From: Bacteroidales bacterium
GTDB lineage: Bacteria; Bacteroidota; Bacteroidia; Bacteroidales; WCHB1-69
Direction: 5' to 3'
Assembly: GCA_017540505.1 (NCBI GenBank)
Contig: JAFYAW010000023.1
Span: 1 to 61,686, forward strand
Length of the DNA stretch: 61,686 nucleotides
The notes below the pieces were generated by a model. It saw nothing but the letters and a program-made list of their open reading frames with translations. It made no database searches and had not been told where the DNA came from. Both the position numbers and the translations under genes were made by a program. Shown here piece after piece: positions 18,723 to 26,795 of the stretch (position 1 is the stretch's first letter; every line of letters starts with the position of its first letter).

Positions 18723-19666
18723 GTTGTTAGCGGTTGCAAAGATACAAACTTTTGAAAGCAATTCACAACTTCCATTGATAAGGTTGAACCTGCCTCTATG
18801 TTGTTAGCGGTTGCAAAGATACAAACTTTTGAAAGCAATTCACAACTGCCTCAACCGATTTACCAGCAGGGACTTAGTTGTTAGCGGTTGCAAAGATACA
18901 AACTTTTGAAAGCAATTCACAACCAGTAGTCGAAGGTAATGGAAATTTGAAGGTTGTTAGCGGTTGCAAAGATACAAACTTTTGAAAGCAATTCACAACC
19001 TCTCGATTGGTACATTTGCTACGAATTGCGTTGTTAGCGGTTGCAAAGATACAAACTTTTGAAAGCAATTCACAACCTTTTCTCATGCCGGCTATTTTTT
19101 TTTAGTGTTGTTAGCGGTTGCAAAGATACAAACTTTTGAAAGCAATTCACAACGTTAATTACTGGGTTTGTATTCTCTTTCCAGTTGTTAGCGGTTGCAA
19201 AGATACAAACTTTTGAAAGCAATTCACAACACATTGGTAAGTTGCTTATTAATCAACTTTGTTGTTAGCGGTTGCAAAGATACAAACTTTTGAAAGCAAT
19301 TCACAACATTCCGAATAGTGGTCCGATTGCTGGAGCGTTGTTAGCGGTTGCAAAGATACAAACTTTTGAAAGCAATTCACAACCTGTAGTAGTTCTTAAA
19401 GATGTCGTAATACGTTGTTAGCGGTTGCAAAGATACAAACTTTTGAAAGCAATTCACAACCCTGCCACATCTGTAAATTCGTGTCGAATGGTTGTTAGCG
19501 GTTGCAAAGATACAAACTTTTGAAAGCAATTCACAACTAATCCACTACGCTTCCGTTGTAGAATGCGTTGTTAGCGGTTGCAAAGATACAAACTTTTGAA
19601 AGCAATTCACAACTGCGCCACGATATGAACCATCTCCCTTTGAGTTGTTAGCGGTTGCAAAGATAC
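18723..19666 (-). CRISPR. type II-C CRISPR array, 12 full repeats, one half repeat, 12 spacers
   Basis: Twelve 47-bp repeats start at 18723, 18800, 18877, 18953, 19030, 19107, 19184, 19261, 19337, 19414, 19491 and 19567, identical as far as I could read. A 23-bp half repeat lies at 19644-19666. Spacers are 29 or 30 bp. On the plus strand the repeat begins GTTGTTAGCGGTTGC and ends CAATTCACAAC. The crRNA sense is the minus strand (GTTGTGAATTGCTTTC first), because that end pairs with the tracrRNA anti-repeat. Each repeat carries TATCTTTG, a perfect TAnnTTTG box, at crRNA-sense positions 26-33, with GTTG 21 nt upstream. The array lies 5 nt past the xseA stop, on the same strand. No spacer target was recognised by eye. 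Confidence 0.98.
19644..19666 (-). promoter_or_regulatory. half repeat carrying a -7 box at the xseA end of the array
   Basis: Only crRNA-sense positions 25-47 of the repeat are kept here, which is the part with TATCTTTG and the downstream tail. The tracrRNA-pairing half is missing. It would serve as promoter for the adjacent first spacer (19614-19643) without being needed as a crRNA handle. Confidence 0.6.
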
Positions 19667-19671
19667 TACAA

Positions 19672-21060
19672 TCACTCCACCCTGCTCTTCACCTCGCCCT
19701 CATACACCTGCGTGACCAGCTCGTCGCCGGGTTTCAGTTCCGAGGCTTCGGTGATGGCCTTACCCTTGTAGCGCGTGATGCTGAAGCCACGCTTGAGGAT
19801 ATTGTTCGGATGCAACAGCTGTATCTTTTCCTCTAAAACCCCCACCCTTTCACGCTGCTGCGACAAATACGCCGGAGCCAACGCCTTGACCACGTCCGAA
19901 AACCGTTCAAGGTGCTCACGGTTGGAGGCAATCCGCAACTTGCCCTGCCGGTCCAACGCACGTCCGGCCATATCTAAAACCGATTGCTGCTGGATCAACA
20001 ATTCCTTTGCTTTCAACACCATATTCTGAGACAGCTGACCAAGCAGCGTCCGATGATGAACGATCACTTTTGGGACGGCCACCTTACGGCGGGCATCCAA
20101 CTCCAACAGCAAGGCCTGCTGTTCCGCCACAATCGTCTTACCTACGGTCACAATCCGATGCTGGAGGTCCTTCACCTGCTCATCAAACGAGTGGAAACAG
20201 TCAATCAGCGAGACGGCCACATCCGTGGGCGTGATGTTATGCTTGTGAGCCACCATGTCGGTGACGCTGAGGTTGGTGGAGTGGCCGATGCCAGTGAGCA
20301 CGGGCAATGGGAACGTGGCCACGCAATGGGCCATCTCATACTCATCATAGCAACTGAGGCCCACATCACCCCCGCCGCCGCGCACAATCACCACGCAGTC
20401 AAACTCCTGCCGCCGCATCTCAATCTCCGCCAAGCGGCCCGTGATGCCCGTAATGGCTTTGTCGCCCTGCAAGATAGACGGAAACAGCTCCGTTTCAAAA
20501 CGGTAGCCATAACGGTTCCCGTTCAACGTCGTCATAAAGTCGCTGAAACCCTTGCTGGTCTCTACCGAGATGACCGCGATACGCTTAGGCAGCAACGGCA
20601 TCTCCAAACGCTTGTTGGCCGTGAACACTCCCTCCTTCTTCAAACGCTCGATGACGGCGTTGCGGTTTTTCACCATCTCGCCCAATGTATAGCTCGGCTC
20701 AATATCCTGAATATGAAGCGCCAAGCCGTGCTTCGGACTGAACTCGATATTGGCCAGACATAGGATGCTGATATTCTCCTTCAAGGGATTGCCCGTAATC
20801 TGGATAAAACGCTCGTTGATGCGCTGATAGTGGGAAGCCCAGATGATGGCCCGCATCTCCGCCTTAATGGTATTACCCTCTTTTTCAACCAGTTCAGGGT
20901 AACAGTGTCCGCTGTGAGGGTAATAATTGAGCTTCAGGATTTCCGCTTTGATATAATAGGGCTGCGGATAGGTCCGTTCCACCACCTTGTGCAGACTGAA
21001 CGCTATCTCCGACAGCGAATATACCGGATAATCCTGAAATGTCTCCCGTCGGGTTTCCAT
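19672..21060 (-). CDS. xseA: exodeoxyribonuclease VII large subunit
   Basis: 462 residues. It has an N-terminal OB-fold (VYSLSEIAFSLHKVVER, then YYIKAEILKLNYYPHSGHCYPELVEK), a catalytic domain with the LEMPLLPKRIAVIS stretch and CVVIVRGGGGDVGLSCYDEY, the TGIGHSTN motif and the NITPTDVAVSLI segment, then a long coiled coil and a C-terminal LKRGFSITRYKGKAI. With XseB it degrades single-stranded DNA from both ends. It starts 2 nt after the pyrC stop and forms an operon with it; no xseB is nearby. The CRISPR half repeat begins 5 nt past its stop, so read-through could enter the array. Confidence 0.95.
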   Translation of the reverse strand: METRRETFQDYPVYSLSEIAFSLHKVVERTYPQPYYIKAEILKLNYYPHSGHCYPELVEKEGNTIKAEMRAIIWASHYQRINERFIQITGNPLKENISILCLANIEFSPKHGLALHIQDIEPSYTLGEMVKNRNAVIERLKKEGVFTANKRLEMPLLPKRIAVISVETSKGFSDFMTTLNGNRYGYRFETELFPSILQGDKAITGITGRLAEIEMRRQEFDCVVIVRGGGGDVGLSCYDEYEMAHCVATFPLPVLTGIGHSTNLSVTDMVAHKHNITPTDVAVSLIDCFHSFDEQVKDLQHRIVTVGKTIVAEQQALLLELDARRKVAVPKVIVHHRTLLGQLSQNMVLKAKELLIQQQSVLDMAGRALDRQGKLRIASNREHLERFSDVVKALAPAYLSQQRERVGVLEEKIQLLHPNNILKRGFSITRYKGKAITEASELKPGDELVTQVYEGEVKSRVE

Positions 21061-21062
21061 CG

Positions 21063-22232
21063 CTATGCCTTATAAACCGTTTTCCCAGCTTTGATAGTCT
21101 CGAGCACGCGCCCATACACCTGCTGTCCCTCGAACGGCGTATTTTTCCCCCGTGAGGCAAACTCTTCCGAACGGATCACATAGGGAGTGGTCAGATCCAC
21201 TTTCACAAAATCGGCTCGCATTCCCACCTTGAAGCTTCCCTTGGCGACGCGCATCATCGCCGATGGCGTGGTGGACATCAGCTTCACCAATTGGTTGATA
21301 GTCAGGAAGCCGCCGCGCACCAACTTGGTGTAACAGAGCGAGAAAGCCGTCTCGATGCCGGAGATGCCGTTGGCACCGTTGGCCTTGTCCTCGGGTGTGT
21401 GCGGCGCATGGTCGGTGCTGATCGCATCTACCGTGCCGTCCTGCATGCCCTTGATGAGGGCAGCGATGTCCGCATCATTGCGGAAGGGCGGGGCCACACG
21501 GTAGTAGTTGGCCTGCTCCGCATTGAAGAAGATATGATGCGGGCACACCTCGCACGACACGCGCAAGCCCTTCGCCTTGGCCTCGGCAATGGCCGTAATG
21601 GCCTCTATCGTGCTCACATGGCAGAAATGGATGCTACCGCCCGCCTTCTCGCAAAGTTGCAGGTCACGGAACGTCATGGCATTCTCGGCCATGCGCAAAT
21701 CCTGCGGACTATAGCGGGCATCCTCCTCATGGGCCATGATCAGGAAATCCTTTTCCTTGCAGATGTTGAAAATCTCTTCCATCACATCATCGCGGTTCAC
21801 GCCCTTGCCGTCATCGGAAACGAACGGGATGGAACCAGCGGGAATCGAACGCAGATGGGAGCAGTCCTGTCCATGCTCGTTCAAGGTCATGCTCACCACT
21901 TGGTTAGCCTGTATCAGGTCCAGCTGCGCAATGCGGTCCTCCACGTCACGGGCCTGTTCCACGCTGCTGACTACCGGCAATGTGTTGGGCATCAGGTTCA
22001 CAGCAGTATAGCCGCCCCGTACGGCAGCCCTGCTCCCCGACTCCACATCCTCCTTATAGGTGAGGCCCGGATCACGGAAATGCGCGTGCAAGTCCGTGAA
22101 GGCCGGCAGATATACCGGCTGCGACGGGTCCGGTGTGCCGTCCAGAATATCAATCCGCTGTATCAGACCGTTCTCAATGACCAAGTCGGCCATAGCGTCC
22201 AGCGTGTCGTCAATGATATGGATGTTTTTCAT
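21063..22232 (-). CDS. pyrC: dihydroorotase
   Basis: About 389 residues from the ATG at 22232 (an in-frame ATG at 22244 is possible). Amidohydrolase fold with the metal motif DLHAHFRDPGLTYKED, a conserved HVSTIEAITAIAEAK segment, CEVCPHHIFF, and the late STDHAPHTPEDK motif. It catalyses ring closure of carbamoyl-aspartate to dihydroorotate in pyrimidine synthesis. Its size and motifs fit the long (class I) dihydroorotases. First gene of a pyrC-xseA transcription unit with a TACATTTG box at 22267-22274. Confidence 0.93.
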   Translation of the reverse strand: MKNIHIIDDTLDAMADLVIENGLIQRIDILDGTPDPSQPVYLPAFTDLHAHFRDPGLTYKEDVESGSRAAVRGGYTAVNLMPNTLPVVSSVEQARDVEDRIAQLDLIQANQVVSMTLNEHGQDCSHLRSIPAGSIPFVSDDGKGVNRDDVMEEIFNICKEKDFLIMAHEEDARYSPQDLRMAENAMTFRDLQLCEKAGGSIHFCHVSTIEAITAIAEAKAKGLRVSCEVCPHHIFFNAEQANYYRVAPPFRNDADIAALIKGMQDGTVDAISTDHAPHTPEDKANGANGISGIETAFSLCYTKLVRGGFLTINQLVKLMSTTPSAMMRVAKGSFKVGMRADFVKVDLTTPYVIRSEEFASRGKNTPFEGQQVYGRVLETIKAGKTVYKA

Positions 22233-22266
22233 AAATGAGTACAATATTTAAATATGTATTAGGCCG

Positions 22267-22274
22267 CAAATGTA
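22267..22274 (-). promoter_or_regulatory. -7 promoter box of pyrC-xseA
   Basis: TACATTTG on the minus strand, directly after the T-run of the mscL terminator. Confidence 0.6.
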
Positions 22275-22275
22275 C

Positions 22276-22304
22276 AAAAAAAGAGGGAACCCGACGGTCC
22301 CCTC
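22276..22304 (-). terminator. terminator of mscL
   Basis: On the minus strand, GAGGGGACC pairs with GGTTCCCTC (one mismatch) and is followed by seven T residues. It abuts the pyrC promoter. Confidence 0.65.
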
Positions 22305-22325
22305 TCCTATTGTCAGAAAACGTTT

Positions 22326-22790
22326 TTATTTCTGTTTCAAGATGTCGCGGATTTCGGTCAGCAGCGCTTCCTCCTTGGTCGGTTCGGGAGCGGGTGCGGG
22401 AGCCTCTTCCTCTTCTTTCTTGCGCATAGAAGACAGTTTGTTGATACCCTTGACCACCAAGAAGATACACAATGCCACAATGAGGAAATCGATGGTCACT
22501 TGGATGAAGTTACCATAGTTCCAGGTCACAGGATCCAGCGTTTTCTCAACGACTTGAGGGACACCATCCGGACCCGTCACTGTTTCCATCACCGTACGGG
22601 TGGGGAATTTAAGGCTCAACTTGGTGAAATCGGTACCACCGAGAAGCCAACCGATAGGAGGCATCAGGATGTCGTTCACCAAAGAGGAGACGATCTTACC
22701 GAAAGCACCGCCGATGATGACACCAATCGCCATATCCATGACATTTCCCTTCATGGCGAAGTCTTTGAACTCTTGTAAAAACTTTTTCAT
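22326..22790 (-). CDS. mscL: large-conductance mechanosensitive channel
   Basis: 154 residues from the ATG at 22790; the longer frame to 23096 runs over the neighbouring divergent gene and is rejected. It shows the classic MscL start ([33 protein letters not shown]), giving the S1 amphipathic helix and the pore-lining TM1. A periplasmic loop of about 50 residues follows, then TM2 ([16 protein letters not shown]) and a charged C-terminal helix rich in Glu and Pro. It opens on membrane stretch as an osmotic safety valve. It is a single-gene unit, divergent from the SRPBCC-lptB pair. Confidence 0.96.
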   Translation of the reverse strand: MKKFLQEFKDFAMKGNVMDMAIGVIIGGAFGKIVSSLVNDILMPPIGWLLGGTDFTKLSLKFPTRTVMETVTGPDGVPQVVEKTLDPVTWNYGNFIQVTIDFLIVALCIFLVVKGINKLSSMRKKEEEEAPAPAPEPTKEEALLTEIRDILKQK

Positions 22791-22827
22791 AATAATGCGA
22801 TTTTGGTTAATACTATTTTTTCCACCG

Positions 22828-22855
22828 CAAAAGTACAAAAAAAAGCATATCTTTG
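22828..22855. promoter_or_regulatory. divergent -7 boxes of mscL and the SRPBCC-lptB unit
   Basis: TACTTTTG on the minus strand at 22835-22828 (mscL) and TATCTTTG on the plus strand at 22848-22855, only 12 bp apart, so the two promoters probably compete for polymerase. Confidence 0.65.
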
Positions 22856-22880
22856 CACAACTTTTTTTAAGATAAAATCT

Positions 22881-23285
22881 ATGAAGCTGACAAGCAACAC
22901 GGAAACCATCGCCGCCAGTGCGATGAAGACGTACGATTTTCTCTGCCATCTGATCCAGACCACGCAGGCACCTCCCATCCCCGACATCACCGACTGGCAC
23001 GCCGATGAAGAGGGTTGTTCTTTCACCATCAAGAACATGATCACCTGCAACATGCGTCTGACCGATGCGGTTCCCTACCAATATGTCATCTATCATTTAG
23101 ATACCGACAAGAGCGTCTCGGCCAACGTGCGCTTCCAGATTGAAAGCATGGGCTCGGAGAGTTCCTTACAGGTGGAGGCGGAGGCCGACATGCCCTTCTG
23201 GATCCAGGCCATGCTCAAAGGTCCGATGGAGCAGATGATGGGCAGCGTCATGGGTAAACTGAAAGAGGTAATAGAAAGGAGTTAG
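22881..23285 (+). CDS. SRPBCC/START-like protein of unknown function
   Basis: 134 residues. The ATG at 22881 follows the promoter at 22848, so the earlier in-frame start at 22803 is rejected. It has the feel of a small helix-grip (SRPBCC) protein: N-terminal strand with NTETIAAS, alternating strands in [15 protein letters not shown] and [10 protein letters not shown], and a long C-terminal amphipathic helix ([20 protein letters not shown]). No catalytic residues are apparent. It lies one base upstream of lptB, so the pair is co-transcribed. A role near lipopolysaccharide transport is only guilt by association. Confidence 0.65.
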   Translation: MKLTSNTETIAASAMKTYDFLCHLIQTTQAPPIPDITDWHADEEGCSFTIKNMITCNMRLTDAVPYQYVIYHLDTDKSVSANVRFQIESMGSESSLQVEAEADMPFWIQAMLKGPMEQMMGSVMGKLKEVIERS

Positions 23286-23286
23286 C

Positions 23287-24018
23287 ATGGAATACCACAT
23301 CCGAACGGAAAAATTAGTCAAGAAATACAAGAACAGGACGGTGGTGAACGAAGTCTCCATCGAGTTCACGCAAGGGGAGATTGTGGGGTTGCTCGGTCCG
23401 AACGGTGCCGGCAAGACCACCTCCTTCTACATGATTGTAGGACTTATCAAGCCCTATTCGGGCAGAATCTTCCTGAACGACCAGGAGATCACCGACCTGC
23501 CCATGTACCGCCGTGCGCAGTTAGGCCTCGCCTACCTGCCGCAGGAGGCCTCCGTGTTCCGCCAGCTGACCGTGGAGGACAACATCAAGGCCATCCTGGA
23601 GTTCAGCGGGAAGAGCAAAGAGGAGCAGCGGGACAAGTTGGAAAGCCTCATCTCCGAATTCAACATCCAGAAGGTGCGCAAGAACAAGGGTAACAACCTC
23701 TCCGGCGGCGAGCGCCGTCGGGTGGAGATTGCCCGTTGCTTAGCCTCCGATCCCAAGTTCATCCTCTTGGACGAGCCCTTCGCCGGCGTGGATCCCATTG
23801 CCGTGGAGGACATCCAGAATATCGTCGCCAAGCTGAAGGACAAGAACATCGGCATTGTCATCACCGACCACAACGTCCACGAGACCCTCTCCATCACCGA
23901 CCGTGCCTACCTGCTGTACGAGGGGCGTGTGCTCAAGTCGGGCACTGCGGAGGAGCTGGCCAGCGACCCGATGGTCAAGAAGGTCTATTTGGGTTCCAAT
24001 TTCGAATTGAGGAAATAA
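23287..24018 (+). CDS. lptB: LPS-export ABC transporter ATPase LptB
   Basis: 243 residues. Walker [10 protein letters not shown] with K43, a Q-loop [15 protein letters not shown], signature [14 protein letters not shown], Walker [13 protein letters not shown], and the switch His in [19 protein letters not shown]. The [11 protein letters not shown] and [15 protein letters not shown] wording is typical of LptB rather than of amino-acid importers. It powers LptFG extraction of lipopolysaccharide from the inner membrane; the outer-membrane partner lptD lies 6 kb away in this window. The operon ends at a strong bidirectional terminator. Confidence 0.94.
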   Translation: MEYHIRTEKLVKKYKNRTVVNEVSIEFTQGEIVGLLGPNGAGKTTSFYMIVGLIKPYSGRIFLNDQEITDLPMYRRAQLGLAYLPQEASVFRQLTVEDNIKAILEFSGKSKEEQRDKLESLISEFNIQKVRKNKGNNLSGGERRRVEIARCLASDPKFILLDEPFAGVDPIAVEDIQNIVAKLKDKNIGIVITDHNVHETLSITDRAYLLYEGRVLKSGTAEELASDPMVKKVYLGSNFELRK

Positions 24019-24027
24019 CCATCCTCG

Positions 24028-24060
24028 CACGGTTTGCGGTTTGCGGTTTGCGGTTTGCGA
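24028..24060. repeat. short tandem repeat after lptB
   Basis: Four consecutive GGTTTGC units directly after the lptB stop, non-coding. Possibly slippage-prone. Confidence 0.7.
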
Positions 24061-24101
24061 CCTACTGTTGGTTTTTGGCATGTGCAAGCCTTTCCATACA
24101 C

Positions 24102-24134
24102 AAAAAAAGGATGACATCACGTCATCCTTTTTTT
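24102..24134. terminator. bidirectional terminator between lptB and the OmpA/PD40 gene
   Basis: A 14-bp perfect stem (AAAAAAAGGATGAC with GTCATCCTTTTTTT) around a 5-nt loop, serving two convergent units. Confidence 0.85.
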
Positions 24135-24152
24135 GTGTTCTTTCGTTGGAGC

Positions 24153-26678
24153 TTATCTGTAAATCAGCAAGCTGCGCGACTTGTCGATGGTAAAGTTGCC
24201 CCATTCGTTCTGGATGAAGCCATCGCCAATCACAAAAGCGGCGGGCAGGTTCTTCTTCACCGTCACCTTCACGTTCTCGGCATAGTCATCACCCACACGG
24301 ACCTCCTGCAGATAGAGCACCACACCGTCAATAATGCTACCGTCCTCCTGCTTGATGGCGGCGGACTTCTCCTCGAAATCATCCAAGTTGATGATGGACT
24401 CCTTCAGGAAGCGGGTGGCATCCGCATAGTTCATGAAGATCTCGTCGCTCTTATTGCCAATCACGAACTCCATCGACTTGCTGTTGGCGAAGCAGGTACC
24501 CTTCACATCATCACCGACGATGGTCACGGGTACGGTACGCTCCTGCACCAGGGCGATACCGCCACCACGACGCACGCTGTCAATGTTGTCGCTGCTGGGC
24601 ACATAGTCGTCACGCAGGATGATGAACTCCGTACGACGGTTGAGCTGGTGGGCAGCCTCCTTCTCGTTCTTCGTGGGGAAGGATTCGCAGTAGGCCTCCG
24701 TCAGCACCGTACCCTTGGCAAAGAAATATTTCTTCCCGTTATAGGTGGAGTACATGTCCTTCTCCAACTTTCTGGGAACACGCTCACCATAACCCTTGGC
24801 CACAATACGGTCGGCAGCAATGCCCATCTCATTCACGAGGAAATCGACGCAGGATTGGGCACGGTTCTGGGACAGAATGTCATTCTTCTCCTCCGTGTCA
24901 CGCGAGTCGGTGTGCGAACGCAACTCAATCACAATCGTCGGGTTCTTTACCATAATATTATATAGGTACATCAACGAGTCCTTGTACTGAGGTTTGAGGT
25001 CCCACTTGGCCAGATCATACAGAATCTCCGGCAGCAGGATCGGCTCCTTTGGAATCGGCTCCAACGTGAAGTCCTGTTTGAGGTCGGTATTCTCCGTCAA
25101 ACCGACAGTCGTCTGCTGGGCGGTGTTGCCGTTCTCCCAATAGCCGGTCTTCTTCACCTTCAAATTATACGTGGTGGATCCGAGGATCTTCGTTTTGTCG
25201 AAATGATAGTAACCTTTCACATCCGTGGTGGTCTTGTAGCTGGTTCCGTCCGAACCCTCGATCTCCACTTCCACACCGTCCATGTACTGTCCATTGTTCT
25301 TGTCACGCACATAACCGGAAATAGTATAAACCAACGGGCGAAGGAGGAAGTAGTAGATGTCGTCGCCACCACGTCCGCCAGCACGGTTGGAGGAGAAATA
25401 ACCCTTTGACAAATAGGGTGATTTGGATTTGGGATCTATCGCCTCATTCTCATCGAAGATGATGCCAAGGTCATCGCCACTGGAGTTGATGGGTACCATC
25501 AGGTTCTCAGCCTTCTGCCATGCGCCTCCCTTGTTGTAGGAGACAAACAGGTCAAGACCGCCCATGCCGGGCCAGCCGTCCGATGAGAAATAGAGTTCCT
25601 GGTCGTTGCGCAAGCTCGGGAACACCTCCTGTCCGGCCGTGTTCACATTGGGACCGAGATTGGTGATATTGGAGAACTTGGCCGATTTCTTCGTACGCGT
25701 GGCCATCCAGATGTCATAGCCACCATGTCCACCCGGTCGGTTGGAGGCGAAATAGATCGTCAGCTCGTCGCCAGAGATGAAGGGATGCACATAATTATAG
25801 GCAGAGTCTCCCAGATAGACCAGTTCGGCATCGCCCCAGGCCTTGCCCTTCTTCATCGACTTGTAGATATAGCAGCCTTGCACTTTCTTCTTGTCTTGCG
25901 GACATTTGGTGAAATAATAGACCGTTCCCTTGCGGTTGGAGGAGGCCTCGCCTTCGTTCACGCCCGTGTTCAGCGTTTCACCCTCGTCCAAGGTCGTCAC
26001 CGGAGACCACTCACCCGGCCAGTCGGTATTCTTGCTTTTCGGCTTGTTGGTCACATAAATGTCGGAGAAGTTGACACCCGTCCATTGGTCGGTGCCTTTG
26101 CCTTTGGAACCTTCGCGGTTGGAGGTGAAGATGATGGAGTTGCGTTTCTCATCATTGCCCCAGCGCGGTGCCCATTCATCCTCGCGGGTGTTGAACTTCT
26201 TGAGGTTCTCCACCTCGTAGCGGGTGGGATTCTCCATCCACATCTTGGCGTTTTTGCAGCCCTCAATACGGGCATCCGCACGCGAATCCTCGGGAGCACG
26301 TTTCTTGAAACTGTTGTAATACTTCAAGGCCTGGTCATATTCCCCACGAAGATTGTAGATGCTGCCAAGATGGAAGAGGATAATGGGATTGTCCTTCTGG
26401 TAATTCTTCTTTTCCAAACGGAGATACTGTTGCTCGGCCTTCTTCAAATCACCCATGATACGATAACATTCGGCTATCTGGAAAGTGGCACGCTGGATCT
26501 CCACACGGTTGCCCTGCAGCTTCTTTATACCTTTTTTATACTGTTCCAAGGATTTTTCATACTGGCAATCCCGGAACAGGTTGTCGGCATCACGCAGCAC
26601 AGGACCTTGCGCTGACACGGTGCAAGTAATTGTTATTAAAATAGATAAAAGAAACAGCGACAGTTTGTATAGTTTCAT
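24153..26678 (-). CDS. OmpA-family outer-membrane protein with TPR, PD40 and carboxypeptidase-regulatory-like domains
   Basis: 841 residues. Signal peptide at 1-23. TPR region at about 30-135 (KAEQQYLRLEKKNYQK, YNLRGEYDQALKYYNSFKK). WD40-like PD40 repeats at about 165-440 (IIFTSNREG, IYFASNRPGGHGGYDIWM, LYFSSDGWPGMGGLDLFV). A carboxypeptidase-regulatory-like beta domain at about 455-545. An OmpA peptidoglycan-binding domain at about 560-695 (IELRSHTDSRDTEEKN, LSQNRAQSCVDFLV, NRRTEFIIL). A further 150-residue tail of unknown fold follows. This Bacteroidota-specific architecture links the outer membrane to peptidoglycan, and some members support type IX secretion. It is monocistronic and convergent with lptB. 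Confidence 0.9.
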   Translation of the reverse strand: MKLYKLSLFLLSILITITCTVSAQGPVLRDADNLFRDCQYEKSLEQYKKGIKKLQGNRVEIQRATFQIAECYRIMGDLKKAEQQYLRLEKKNYQKDNPIILFHLGSIYNLRGEYDQALKYYNSFKKRAPEDSRADARIEGCKNAKMWMENPTRYEVENLKKFNTREDEWAPRWGNDEKRNSIIFTSNREGSKGKGTDQWTGVNFSDIYVTNKPKSKNTDWPGEWSPVTTLDEGETLNTGVNEGEASSNRKGTVYYFTKCPQDKKKVQGCYIYKSMKKGKAWGDAELVYLGDSAYNYVHPFISGDELTIYFASNRPGGHGGYDIWMATRTKKSAKFSNITNLGPNVNTAGQEVFPSLRNDQELYFSSDGWPGMGGLDLFVSYNKGGAWQKAENLMVPINSSGDDLGIIFDENEAIDPKSKSPYLSKGYFSSNRAGGRGGDDIYYFLLRPLVYTISGYVRDKNNGQYMDGVEVEIEGSDGTSYKTTTDVKGYYHFDKTKILGSTTYNLKVKKTGYWENGNTAQQTTVGLTENTDLKQDFTLEPIPKEPILLPEILYDLAKWDLKPQYKDSLMYLYNIMVKNPTIVIELRSHTDSRDTEEKNDILSQNRAQSCVDFLVNEMGIAADRIVAKGYGERVPRKLEKDMYSTYNGKKYFFAKGTVLTEAYCESFPTKNEKEAAHQLNRRTEFIILRDDYVPSSDNIDSVRRGGGIALVQERTVPVTIVGDDVKGTCFANSKSMEFVIGNKSDEIFMNYADATRFLKESIINLDDFEEKSAAIKQEDGSIIDGVVLYLQEVRVGDDYAENVKVTVKKNLPAAFVIGDGFIQNEWGNFTIDKSRSLLIYR

Positions 26679-26726
26679 CTTTAATGATTTTTTACCTTAT
26701 AATAATTGGGCCGCTAAAATAATAAA

Positions 26727-26758
26727 AATTCGGGATAGTTTTCACACCATCCCGAATT
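26727..26758. terminator. terminator after secDF
   Basis: AATTCGGGAT pairs with ATCCCGAATT around a 12-nt loop, flanked by A- and T-rich runs. It lies between the secDF stop and the OmpA-gene start. Confidence 0.75.
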
Positions 26759-26795
26759 ATTTTTTTATAAAAAATCGTCGTATAACGACCTGTTG

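Noticed and set aside
24028-24060. The GGTTTGC tandem repeat as a possible regulatory or phase-variable element
   Set aside because: It lies after the lptB stop and before the terminator, so a change in copy number would not affect a known gene.
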